The position numbers were made by a program, and so were the translations under genes. A stretch of 18,904 nt of DNA from Candidatus Levybacteria bacterium RIFCSPLOWO2_12_FULL_37_14. Its GTDB lineage: Bacteria; Patescibacteriota; Microgenomatia; Levybacterales; UBA12049. The notes beneath the pieces are model-generated. The model saw only the letters and a list, made by a program, of their open reading frames with translations. It was not told the origin of the DNA and searched no databases. The stretch is from contig MFPH01000051.1 in the NCBI GenBank assembly GCA_001782645.1, positions 1 to 18,904 on the forward strand, in the 5' to 3' direction. Of the stretch, positions 6,796 through 13,572 are shown one piece after another (position 1 is the first letter of the stretch; every line of letters begins with the position of its first letter).

Positions 6796-8142
6796 CTATT
6801 TCAATTTTTTCTCTAGAGCAGTTTTTATTTGATTGCTGTCTGCTGTTGGGAAATGTTGTTTTACTTTTCCGATTAAAAATCCAATAACCTGGACTTTTCC
6901 GCTTTTATAATCATTAATTGCTTTTTGGTTTTCCTTGATTACTTTGTCTGTAATTTCTTGTAATTTATTTTCATCAATATCATCTGTTTTTTTGAAATTT
7001 ACAATATTTTTAACTAATTCTGCAGGCAATATATTATTCATATCTATTTTCTTATTAATGACAGTATTAGCAATTTGCTTTGGGTTTATTTTGAAAGTTT
7101 TCCCAACTTTTACAGCTTCTTCAAAATAATCAGTCATTTCTTTTTCCCGAGTTAAAATTTCCGCATCATATTTTGACAAATTATATTCCTTAATAAGTCT
7201 TGCAAGTTTTGCATCCGGTAATTCCGGCATTTGATCCGCCAGCTGGCGGATTTGATTCTGGGTGAAACGGATCGGAGGGATATCCGGTTCAGGAAAATAA
7301 CGGTAATCATTTGCTTCCTCCTTGATTCGCTGAGAAACTGTTTTTTGCTTATCTTCATCCCAACCGCGAGTCTCCTGAACAGGCGTTTTATTCTCGCTTA
7401 AAATTTCAGTTTGTCTTCTAATTTCATATTCGATCGCTTTTTCTGCAAAACGGAAAGAATTAATATTTTTCACTTCAACTTTATATTTAGGTAAGTTGTT
7501 AATGGTTAATAGTTCATTGTTCATAGTTATTTCGCGAAGCGAAATGTTCGGTTCCAGTCTCATGTTGCCTTTTTCCATGTCCGCATCCGAAACATCAAGA
7601 TAGCGCACAATTTGCTGAAGTTTCTTTAGATATTCAATAACTTCTTTTGCGTTCTCAAAATCCGGTTCTGTAACAATTTCGACCAGAGGAACTCCTGATC
7701 TATTAAAATCAATTAATGAGTTTTCGCCTTGATGGGTCAGTTTGGCGGTATCCTCTTCCATGTGCACTCGGGTTATCCCAATTTTTTTTCCGTTTGAAAG
7801 CGTAATAAAACCTTTCAGGCAAAATGGCTGATCGTATTGGCTAATCTGATAACCTTTTGGAAGATCAGGATAAAAATAATTTTTTCTGTCAAATTTTGAA
7901 AAATTGGCAATTTTGCAATTTAGCGCCAGACCTATCATCACGCACCAATCAATTGCTTTTCCGTTTGGTACGGGTAATGCGCCCGGTGAACCAAGACAAA
8001 CAGGGCAGGTATGAGTATTTGGTTTTTGTCCAAAATAATCCGCGGAACACGAGCAGAACATTTTAGATTTTGTTTTTAGTTCCACATGGACTTCAAGACC
8101 GATAACGGGTTCATAGTTAATTGTTAATGGTTCATTGTTCAT
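6796..8142 (-). CDS. gatB: Asp-tRNA(Asn)/Glu-tRNA(Gln) amidotransferase subunit B
   Basis: 448 aa (usual length about 475). GatB binds the misacylated tRNA and activates its side chain with ATP so that ammonia from GatA makes Asn-tRNA or Gln-tRNA. Seen: YEPVIGLEVHVEL (10-22); a zinc-type cysteine set at 30, 32, 46 and 49 (CSCS, then CPVC); NDYRYFPEPD; PELPDAK; and a C-terminal helical/YqeY-like tail. The start codon overlaps the gatA stop (ATGA), so translation is probably coupled. Two oddities: the first nine residues and about ten residues before LPKYKVEVKNINSF (near MNNELLTIN) are both encoded by a 7-bp-period repeat, and IRQLADQ is encoded by a perfect palindrome at 7234-7251. Confidence 0.97.
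   Translation of the reverse strand: MNNEPLTINYEPVIGLEVHVELKTKSKMFCSCSADYFGQKPNTHTCPVCLGSPGALPVPNGKAIDWCVMIGLALNCKIANFSKFDRKNYFYPDLPKGYQISQYDQPFCLKGFITLSNGKKIGITRVHMEEDTAKLTHQGENSLIDFNRSGVPLVEIVTEPDFENAKEVIEYLKKLQQIVRYLDVSDADMEKGNMRLEPNISLREITMNNELLTINNLPKYKVEVKNINSFRFAEKAIEYEIRRQTEILSENKTPVQETRGWDEDKQKTVSQRIKEEANDYRYFPEPDIPPIRFTQNQIRQLADQMPELPDAKLARLIKEYNLSKYDAEILTREKEMTDYFEEAVKVGKTFKINPKQIANTVINKKIDMNNILPAELVKNIVNFKKTDDIDENKLQEITDKVIKENQKAINDYKSGKVQVIGFLIGKVKQHFPTADSNQIKTALEKKLK
7234..7251. repeat. Perfect 18-bp palindrome inside gatB
   Basis: ATCCGCCAG|CTGGCGGAT. The 14-bp core (7236-7249) is flanked by ATTTGAT at 7229-7235 and again at 7250-7256. It encodes IRQLADQ of GatB. Confidence 0.75.
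7498..7532. repeat. 7-bp-period tandem repeat inside gatB
   Basis: Five consecutive units of the form GTTNATN/GTTATTT (7498, 7505, 7512, 7519, 7526). Translated on the minus strand as part of EITMNNELLTIN, a stretch absent from typical GatB at this place. Confidence 0.8.
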
Positions 8143-8143
8143 A
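8109..8143. repeat. 7-bp-period tandem repeat at the gatA/gatB junction
   Basis: Five GTTNATN units (8109, 8116, 8123, 8130, 8137), the same type as inside gatB. They contain the gatB start codon and encode its first residues. Confidence 0.8.
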
Positions 8144-9557
8144 GTGCGGGTTTTTGTTTACGCCACTGCGTTGCTTGTTCGTAAGCGTATCCAATTTGAA
8201 ATAATTTAACTTCTGAGAGTTGCGGTCCAAGAATTTGCATTCCCACAGGTAATCCATCAATAAATCCAATTGGCAGCGATAGTCCCGGAATCCCCGCTAA
8301 ATTAGCGGTAACAGTTAAGACGTCAGACATATACATTTTTATTGGGTCGTTAATTTTCTCTCCCAATTTCCAGGGAAGAGTTGGACATACCGGCGAAATT
8401 AGGGCATCTACTTTTTGAAATGCGTCATTAAAATCTTTTATTATCAAAGTCCGAACAGCCATTGCTTTTTTATAATATGCATCATAATAACCTGATGAAA
8501 GAGTAAATGTTCCGAGCATGATTCTTCTTTTTGCTTCATCTCCAAAATACGATCTATCATTTCCATAACGAATACCGTCGTAACGGGCAAGGTTGGACGA
8601 TACTTCAGATGGTTGGATAATGTAATAAGCGGCAATTCCGTATTCCGTGTAGGGAAGTGAAATTTCAATTATTTCCGCTCCTAAGTTTGCAAACGTTTTT
8701 ACTGTTTCCTCAAATTTTTCTTTGGCTTCATTATCCAAATCTGAAGTAACGAATTCTTTTGGAATTCCTATTTTTAATCCCTTAATTCCTTTGTTTAAAT
8801 CCTTTGTGAAATCTTCGACTGGGTTAGGAAGCGTTGTGGCGTCCATTTTGTCTTGACCGGCGGTGACATTGAAGAATAAAGCGGAATCTTCAACGGTTTT
8901 CGTGAAGTGTCCGATTGAATCCAAAGAGGATGCCATGGCGATTATCCCATAACGGCTTACTCTTCCGTAAGTTGGTTTCAGTCCGACGACATTATTAAAA
9001 CTTGCGGGTAGTCTTATGGATCCGCCTGTGTCAGTACCGGTAGAGGCAATGCACATGTCAGACGCTACGGATACAGCAGAACCGCTCGAAGATCCGCCCG
9101 GCACATATTCTTTATCCCACGGATTTTTGGTTGGGCCAAAATCCGAATTCTCACCGCTTGATCCATGTGCCCACGCGTCGCAATTTGTTTTGCCAATTAT
9201 TATCGCTCCCGCATCTTTTATTTTTTTTACAACTGCCGCGTCATATTGGGGAATGTAATCTTTCAAAACGTTCGATGCCGCAGTGGTCTTAATTCCCTTG
9301 GTTGAAAACAAATCTTTTAGAGCAATCGGAATTCCCAAAAGCGACTTAGCTTCCAAGACCTGGTCTTGCGAAGCTAAGTCGTCCGCTTTCCTGGCAGAAT
9401 CCAAGGCTTCTTTTTCGGTTACGGTAATAAATGCGTTTAAATCTTTGTTGTGCTTTTTTATTTGCTCAAGACAAGCTTTCGTCAACTCAACAGACGAAAA
9501 CTTTTTCGATTTCAATCCGCCCTTCGCTTCCTTAATTGTTAATTCGTTCAATTTCAT
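8139..9557 (-). CDS. gatA: Asp-tRNA(Asn)/Glu-tRNA(Gln) amidotransferase subunit A
   Basis: 472 aa, normal length. GatA is the glutaminase: an amidase-signature enzyme that releases ammonia and channels it to GatB. The Ser-cisSer-Lys triad is present: Lys81 (GIPIALKD), a serine in GGSSSGSA (154-161), and Ser180 in GTDTGGSIRLPASF. Residues 60-72 (DLASQDQVLEAKS), just before the catalytic Lys loop, are encoded by a 38-bp palindrome shared in part with the surface-protein gene at 2685-3500. The linker is only about two residues longer than in S. aureus GatA as I recall it, so the insertion sits in a naturally variable loop. The gap to gatC (20 bp) holds a 7-bp-period repeat. Confidence 0.97.
   Translation of the reverse strand: MKLNELTIKEAKGGLKSKKFSSVELTKACLEQIKKHNKDLNAFITVTEKEALDSARKADDLASQDQVLEAKSLLGIPIALKDLFSTKGIKTTAASNVLKDYIPQYDAAVVKKIKDAGAIIIGKTNCDAWAHGSSGENSDFGPTKNPWDKEYVPGGSSSGSAVSVASDMCIASTGTDTGGSIRLPASFNNVVGLKPTYGRVSRYGIIAMASSLDSIGHFTKTVEDSALFFNVTAGQDKMDATTLPNPVEDFTKDLNKGIKGLKIGIPKEFVTSDLDNEAKEKFEETVKTFANLGAEIIEISLPYTEYGIAAYYIIQPSEVSSNLARYDGIRYGNDRSYFGDEAKRRIMLGTFTLSSGYYDAYYKKAMAVRTLIIKDFNDAFQKVDALISPVCPTLPWKLGEKINDPIKMYMSDVLTVTANLAGIPGLSLPIGFIDGLPVGMQILGPQLSEVKLFQIGYAYEQATQWRKQKPAL
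9343..9380. repeat. 38-bp palindrome inside gatA, shared with the gene at 2685-3500
   Basis: The left arm starts GACTTAGCTTC, the centre is AAGACC T GGTCTT, and the right arm ends GAAGCTAAGTC; the arms are complementary except for one missing G on the left. Bases 9354-9377 are identical over 24 bp to 3252-3275. It is translated in frame as DLASQDQVLEAKS of GatA. Confidence 0.85.
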
Positions 9558-9562
9558 AATTT

Positions 9563-9583
9563 ATCATTAATCCTTAATCATTC
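9563..9583. repeat. 7-bp-period tandem repeat at the gatC/gatA junction
   Basis: Three units ATCATTA / ATCCTTA / ATCATTC (9563, 9570, 9577), with a looser fourth on the left. It includes the gatC stop codon. Confidence 0.6.
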
Positions 9584-9859
9584 CGTAAGTATCGCTTTCA
9601 CCTTAAACAATCCATTGTGCTGGTTTTTGACATTAGATAACGCTTCATCTTGGGTAAGTGATGGCGTTGGTTCGTCTTCCCGCATGACATTTTCTAGTCC
9701 GGTCACCTGGGAGGTTGTTTCAACATTTTTTGTATCAACTTCTTTTAATTTGTCAACGTAGGTTAAAATATCCGAGAGCTGTTTCTCAAACTTTTTTTCT
9801 TCCTCTGGTTTTAGCGTGAGGTTTGCTAATTTAGCGACATGAGGAACATTAATCTTCAT
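9578..9859 (-). CDS. gatC: Asp-tRNA(Asn)/Glu-tRNA(Gln) amidotransferase subunit C
   Basis: 93 aa from ATG 9859. GatC is the small belt that stabilises the GatA-GatB contact. Family features: VPHVAKLANLTLKPEEEKKF at the N-terminus, LSDILTYVDKLKEVDT in the middle, and VMREDEPTPSLTQDEALSN near the end. A longer in-frame start (9895) was rejected: MKINVPHVAKLA is the usual N-terminus, and a consensus TATAAT box ends exactly 7 bp before ATG 9859. The C-terminal Glu codon and stop fall at the edge of the 7-bp-period repeat. It opens gatCAB, which has its own promoter although it lies only 7 bp after gatD. Confidence 0.95.
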   Translation of the reverse strand: MKINVPHVAKLANLTLKPEEEKKFEKQLSDILTYVDKLKEVDTKNVETTSQVTGLENVMREDEPTPSLTQDEALSNVKNQHNGLFKVKAILTE

Positions 9860-9865
9860 TAAATC

Positions 9866-9895
9866 ATTATAGCTCAACGTTGAGTCTGTTGGCAA
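9866..9895 (-). promoter_or_regulatory. gatC promoter inside the end of gatD (leaderless type)
   Basis: -35 TTGCCA (9890-9895), 18-bp spacer, consensus -10 TATAAT (9866-9871). The -10 box contains the gatD stop codon, and the expected +1 is the A of the gatC ATG (9859). It also decides the gatC start. Confidence 0.55.
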
Positions 9896-10658
9896 TTGTT
9901 TTGCGCGCTTGCATTTCTATCGAATTGTCAAGAGGGGAGAGGTCAATGGGGGAGCCATACTTCTTTTCTAGAGCTACTTTGATTAATAAATCTGCGAATT
10001 CCGGGTTTTTGGGGAGAATTGGGCCATGGAAATATGTTCCAAAACTATTTTTATAAATTGCGCCTTCCGTACCGTCTTCCCCATTATTTCCAAAACCTTT
10101 CAGGATCTTCCCTAAAGGTTTCACGTTTTTTCCTAGATAAGTTCTTCCTCCGTGATTCTCAAATCCTACCAAGGTGTAGCTATGATTACACCTGGAAGGT
10201 GAATAGCTATTGACACCCTGGAATTCTATTGCAACATTACCTATTAATCGGGAAACATTCAATCCTGGGTTTCCGGTGTAGAGATCGAAGATGTTTAAGC
10301 CAGGAATAATTGTTCTTTCGGCCTCTTTATAATATCTCCCTAAAAGCTGATATGCTCCGCAGATATACAGTCCGGGAATCCCATCTTCAATTCTGTTCTG
10401 TAGAGCATTTCTTTTTTTCATTAAATCTTCAGACACAATTTTCTGTTGCTTATCCTGTGCTCCTCCCATGAAAAGAAGATCGCATTGTGCAAGCTGATTG
10501 AGATTAAAATGAAGATCAAGTTTTAAAACTTCAACACCTATCCCTCTCCATTCACAGCGTTTTTGTAAGACGATAATATTTCCGCGGTCCCCATAAGTTG
10601 ACATTAACTCTGGATAAAGCCAGCCAATTGTTAATTTGTATTTTGTATTATGTATCAT
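9867..10658 (-). CDS. gatD: Lipid II isoglutaminyl synthase, glutaminase subunit GatD
   Basis: 263 aa, class I glutamine amidotransferase of the CobB/CobQ-like type. With MurT it amidates the D-Glu of the peptidoglycan stem peptide to D-isoglutamine; GatD supplies the ammonia. Seen: IGWLYPELMSTYGDRGNI at the N-terminus, MGGAQDKQ (64-71), nucleophile Cys100 in LYICGAYQLLG, FENHGGRTY (166-174), GFGNNGEDGTEGA, and His211 in GTYFHGPILPKNPEFAD. These match Cys94 and His189 of S. aureus GatD. The first residues (MIHNTKYK) are encoded by a 7-bp-period repeat that also carries the start codon; a TATACT box inside the repeat ends 7 bp before it. It lies 15 bp after murT. A cobyric-acid-type role is unlikely because of the murT neighbour. 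Confidence 0.93.
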   Translation of the reverse strand: MIHNTKYKLTIGWLYPELMSTYGDRGNIIVLQKRCEWRGIGVEVLKLDLHFNLNQLAQCDLLFMGGAQDKQQKIVSEDLMKKRNALQNRIEDGIPGLYICGAYQLLGRYYKEAERTIIPGLNIFDLYTGNPGLNVSRLIGNVAIEFQGVNSYSPSRCNHSYTLVGFENHGGRTYLGKNVKPLGKILKGFGNNGEDGTEGAIYKNSFGTYFHGPILPKNPEFADLLIKVALEKKYGSPIDLSPLDNSIEMQARKTIANRLNVEL

Positions 10659-10672
10659 GTATTAAGTATAAA
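10638..10672. repeat. 7-bp-period tandem repeat at the murT/gatD junction
   Basis: Five GTATNNN units (10638, 10645, 10652, 10659, 10666), the same type as 6758-6792. It contains the gatD start codon and a TATACT box 7 bp before it. Confidence 0.8.
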
Positions 10673-10673
10673 A

Positions 10674-11981
10674 TTATAGAATACTTTTCCCTGTTAAAAT
10701 TTTCCTAACCTCTAACATTGCCGAATAGGTCGGTAGAATATACAAGGTTTCGTTTTTCAATGTTTTTTCAAGAGCAACATTTGTAGCTTCGGCTAAGTTT
10801 TTTTTTGTTTGAAAATTTTTAAATTCAGCGTATTTAAGCCTTAAGCCTAAATCAAAAGCCCTATCTCCGGTAACAGTTATATTTTTAAATTGAGAAGAAA
10901 AATCTTCAAAATCTACATCCCAAATCCACGAGACATCGCGTCCATCAGGAATTCTATCGTTTAGAACTAATAATAAATTATTAGCGTTAAGATTGGCAAT
11001 TGTTTTTAGAGATTCATTAAAACTTGCCGGATTTTTTGAAAGAAATATCTGCACTTTTTTGTCATTAATTTTTAAAATTTCTTGTCTTCCAAATGCAGGT
11101 TTAAAAACCCTTAAAGATTGTTCAATTGCTCTATTGCTGACATTGTTAAGTTTTGCAAGCAAAACCGCAGCATTTGTGTTGTATTCATTGTAAGTTCCCG
11201 ATAAGGGATAAAAAGGAGATTGAGTAAATGTTTTTTTCGGATGTTCAAAGCCGCAGTTTTTACAAATCCAGTCCCCAAGATGAGAAAAATAAATAGAATT
11301 ATAAATTAATCTTTCACCGCAATTCGGACAATAATTTGAGTCGGACGCATGCTGATTTTTCTCTGTTTTATTAGCAGGATTAATCCCAAAGTATAAAACG
11401 TTTGATTTTGATTTTTCTCCTAGAAATGCAACTTGCGGATCATCTGCATTTAAGATAAGGGTGGTCTTTGAAAGGAGATGTCGAATGGCATCTTCCCATT
11501 TTTTTGCAATAGTGTTTACTTCGCCATAGCGGTCTAATTGATCGCGGAATAGATTTAAAATGATGATAAAATCAGGATTATTTATTTCATGTAAAATAAG
11601 TGGGAGAGTATTTTCATCAATCTCAAAAATAGCATAATCATAGTTTAATTTACATACTACAGTGCTATGTAGCACTAAAGAGGAAGCAATGCCATTAAGA
11701 AGATTTGCCCCTGCCGCATTTTGAAAAACCCGCCAATGGGCGGGCAGGCTTTTTTTATCGTATTCAAGAATAGTTCTGATGAGTTTTGCTGTTGTTGTTT
11801 TCCCATTTGTTCCGGCGATTAAAATTATTTTAACTTTTGAATTTCTTAGAACATCTCTGATGAAATTTTTATTTATTGATAAGGCAATGTGTCCCGGCCA
11901 CGTCGACCCATTACCCAAGTTAAAGAATTTGCTCACAAGAACAATCGATCTCCCAAGCAGAATGAGAAAGAAATTAAACAT
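10674..11981 (-). CDS. murT: Lipid II isoglutaminyl synthase, Mur ligase-like subunit MurT
   Basis: 435 aa, very close to the 437 aa of S. aureus MurT. It uses ATP to activate the D-Glu carboxylate of lipid II for amidation by GatD. Seen: P-loop AGTNGKTTT (56-64), NLFRDQLDRYGE (143-154), the MurT-specific zinc ribbon with Cys218, 221, 240 and 243, FGRQE (297-301), and DGRDVSWIWDVDFED (346-360), whose Asp349 aligns with the Asp that completes the GatD catalytic triad. Between GTNGKTTT and GAN it is about six residues longer than S. aureus MurT; the extra SLPAHWR stretch (78-84) is encoded by a GC hairpin. It starts a murT-gatD unit with a TATAAT box 8 bp before the ATG. Confidence 0.95.
   Translation of the reverse strand: MFNFFLILLGRSIVLVSKFFNLGNGSTWPGHIALSINKNFIRDVLRNSKVKIILIAGTNGKTTTAKLIRTILEYDKKSLPAHWRVFQNAAGANLLNGIASSLVLHSTVVCKLNYDYAIFEIDENTLPLILHEINNPDFIIILNLFRDQLDRYGEVNTIAKKWEDAIRHLLSKTTLILNADDPQVAFLGEKSKSNVLYFGINPANKTEKNQHASDSNYCPNCGERLIYNSIYFSHLGDWICKNCGFEHPKKTFTQSPFYPLSGTYNEYNTNAAVLLAKLNNVSNRAIEQSLRVFKPAFGRQEILKINDKKVQIFLSKNPASFNESLKTIANLNANNLLLVLNDRIPDGRDVSWIWDVDFEDFSSQFKNITVTGDRAFDLGLRLKYAEFKNFQTKKNLAEATNVALEKTLKNETLYILPTYSAMLEVRKILTGKSIL
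11729..11744. repeat. GC hairpin inside murT, flanked by A/T runs
   Basis: CCCGCC AATG GGCGGG, perfect 6-bp stem. It is flanked by A5 on the left and T7 a few bases to the right, so it looks like a terminator on both strands. It is translated within SLPAHWR of MurT, which is about 6 residues longer here than in S. aureus MurT. Confidence 0.75.
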
Positions 11982-11988
11982 TGTTTAT

Positions 11989-11994
11989 ATTATA
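11989..11994 (-). promoter_or_regulatory. murT -10 box (leaderless type)
   Basis: Consensus TATAAT ending 8 bp before the murT ATG (11981). The -35 region is poor. Confidence 0.45.
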
Positions 11995-12004
11995 TCGTAA
12001 ATAC

Positions 12005-12595
12005 CTACCGGAAATTAGCCTTCGTGGGGACATATGTGCCATTATTAATTAATCTTAACCCCGCTTTTATTTTGATATAATCTTTTTCGCTAAGGGGAAC
12101 GTAGCGAGAATCTGCTTCAGAAGGAATAAAATTTACTTTTAGAGACCTTGGTTCTGGCATGTCGGATGGAAGATCTCCTACGATAAGTTCATGCTTAACT
12201 GCTTCCCCTTCATCGTTGAAGTAATATATATTGCTGAAAAGGTATCCTGAACCATTAGCTCCTATTGCTTTTTCAGGCATTGCCCCATAGGGGGTTGTGC
12301 AAATAGGCCTACTGTCATTGCTGTATGTGAATGCAGTAAAAAAATAAATTGGATAAACAAAATTTGCTGGTACATCTATGATAAATTCATTATTTAAATC
12401 TTTGGTTTTTTCGTTTAAGTATGTTCCGATTTGAATTGCGTTTTGATCATTTGCCTTTTCTCTAAATGATAATATTTTAAACTTTCTTTTTTTAACGCTT
12501 AAGATATTTTTTAATTCTTCAACGATGGATTTTTTCTTACTCTTTTCCATTGCAGAATTTAATTCGAAGATCGTGTGCCGTAATCTTTTTTCCAT
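12005..12595 (-). CDS. Hypothetical soluble protein, no family recognised
   Basis: 196 aa. No signal peptide or transmembrane segment. Residues 1-45 are very basic and probably helical (MEKSKKKSIVEELKNIL, then VKKRKFKIL). Residues 50-196 look like mixed beta structure with many aromatic residues (NFVYPIYFFTAFTY, GSGYLFSNIYYF). Residues 130-150 (EGEAVKHELIVGDLPSDMP) and the C-terminal YIKIKAGLRLINNG are other recognisable stretches, but no catalytic motif stands out. It lies between htpX and murT, with its own promoter (TTGAAT, 17 bp, TACAAT) ending 8 bp before the ATG, so it is probably transcribed separately from polX-lemA-htpX. Lineage-specific function unknown. Confidence 0.7.
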   Translation of the reverse strand: MEKRLRHTIFELNSAMEKSKKKSIVEELKNILSVKKRKFKILSFREKANDQNAIQIGTYLNEKTKDLNNEFIIDVPANFVYPIYFFTAFTYSNDSRPICTTPYGAMPEKAIGANGSGYLFSNIYYFNDEGEAVKHELIVGDLPSDMPEPRSLKVNFIPSEADSRYVPLSEKDYIKIKAGLRLINNGTYVPTKANFR

Positions 12596-12602
12596 AGCCT
12601 AT

Positions 12603-12631
12603 ATTGTACCAACCTACATTTGTCAATTCAA
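12603..12631 (-). promoter_or_regulatory. Promoter of the 196-aa gene (leaderless type)
   Basis: -35 TTGAAT (12626-12631), 17-bp spacer, -10 TACAAT (12603-12608) preceded by TGG (extended type). The box ends 8 bp before the ATG at 12595. Confidence 0.5.
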
Positions 12632-12666
12632 CTAGGCCCAATTATTCAATTGTTATATTTTTGTTT

Positions 12667-13566
12667 CTACATTGAGCGGAGAATTTTAATTCTTTCTTCG
12701 ATTGGAGGGTGTGTGTTAAAAAGATTCGTGAACCAATGTTTGGAATTAGATTGGAGTTTGAATGGATTGGAAATATATAGGTGAGCGGTGGCATTGTTAG
12801 CTGCTTCCAAAGGCTCTTTGTCTTGGGAAATTTTTTCCAAAGCGGAAGCTAATCCTTCAGGATAACGGGTTAACAGTGCTCCTGACGCATCGGCCAGAAA
12901 TTCTCTCTTGCGGGAAACCGCTAATTGTATTATTGTTGCAATAATTGGGGATAATATTGCCAAGACAATGCCAATAAGTAAAAATATTCCTTGAGCATTA
13001 CCCCTGTCATCTCTTCTTCTTCCACCCCCATACCACAGGCTTCTCATGAAGAAGTCTGCAAGGAGAGCTACCAAACCTACCAGAATTACAACCACCGCCA
13101 TAAGTCGGATATCGTAATTTCGTACGTGGGAAAGCTCGTGAGCAATAACGCCCTCAAGTTCAACTTTATTTAATCTTCCTAAAATTCCTGTTGTTACGCA
13201 AATAACAGAATGTTTAGGATCACGTCCGGTGGCAAATGCATTAATCGCGGAATCATTAATAATGTAGACTTTGGGCATTGGAACACCGGCGCCAATACAC
13301 AAATTTTCAACAGTTCTAAAAAGAGTAGGATTGTCTTTTTTCTGAATTTGCTTTGCGCCGGACATTCCTAAAATCATGCTGTCAGAATAATAATAACTTG
13401 CAAAAGCCATCATTCCCGAGATAATCAGCCCAATTCCCGCATACGATAATCCATAGCCTGAAGCCTTACCATAGACAAAGACAATGGTTGTTATAAAAAT
13501 AACAAAAAGAAAAATTATCAGCCAAGTTTTATTTTTGTTGGCGGATATCTGAGAATAAATATTCAT
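12667..13566 (-). CDS. htpX: Membrane metalloprotease HtpX (M48 family)
   Basis: 299 aa (E. coli HtpX is 293). It is a zinc-dependent membrane protease for damaged or misfolded membrane proteins. Zinc site: HELSH at 143-147 (His143, Glu144, His147) with the downstream REFLAD (221-226), whose Glu222 is the third ligand. Transmembrane segments at about 14-33, 40-58, 155-174 and 194-215. FATGRDPKHSVICVTTG and the C-terminal NTHPPIEERI are family signatures. It follows lemA by 6 bp, with AAAGGA just before the ATG, one of the few Shine-Dalgarno-like sites in the window. LemA-HtpX pairing is common in bacteria. Confidence 0.96.
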   Translation of the reverse strand: MNIYSQISANKNKTWLIIFLFVIFITTIVFVYGKASGYGLSYAGIGLIISGMMAFASYYYSDSMILGMSGAKQIQKKDNPTLFRTVENLCIGAGVPMPKVYIINDSAINAFATGRDPKHSVICVTTGILGRLNKVELEGVIAHELSHVRNYDIRLMAVVVILVGLVALLADFFMRSLWYGGGRRRDDRGNAQGIFLLIGIVLAILSPIIATIIQLAVSRKREFLADASGALLTRYPEGLASALEKISQDKEPLEAANNATAHLYISNPFKLQSNSKHWFTNLFNTHPPIEERIKILRSM

Positions 13567-13572
13567 GATCCT

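Noticed and set aside
7529..7545. ATTTCGC-GAA-GCGAAAT palindrome next to the gatB repeat
   Set aside because: It encodes the conserved NISLR segment of GatB, so it is probably coincidental; noted only because it touches the tandem repeat.
12630..12660. CAATT/AATTG hairpin after htpX as a terminator
   Set aside because: Five AT-rich pairs and no U-tract in the sense direction.
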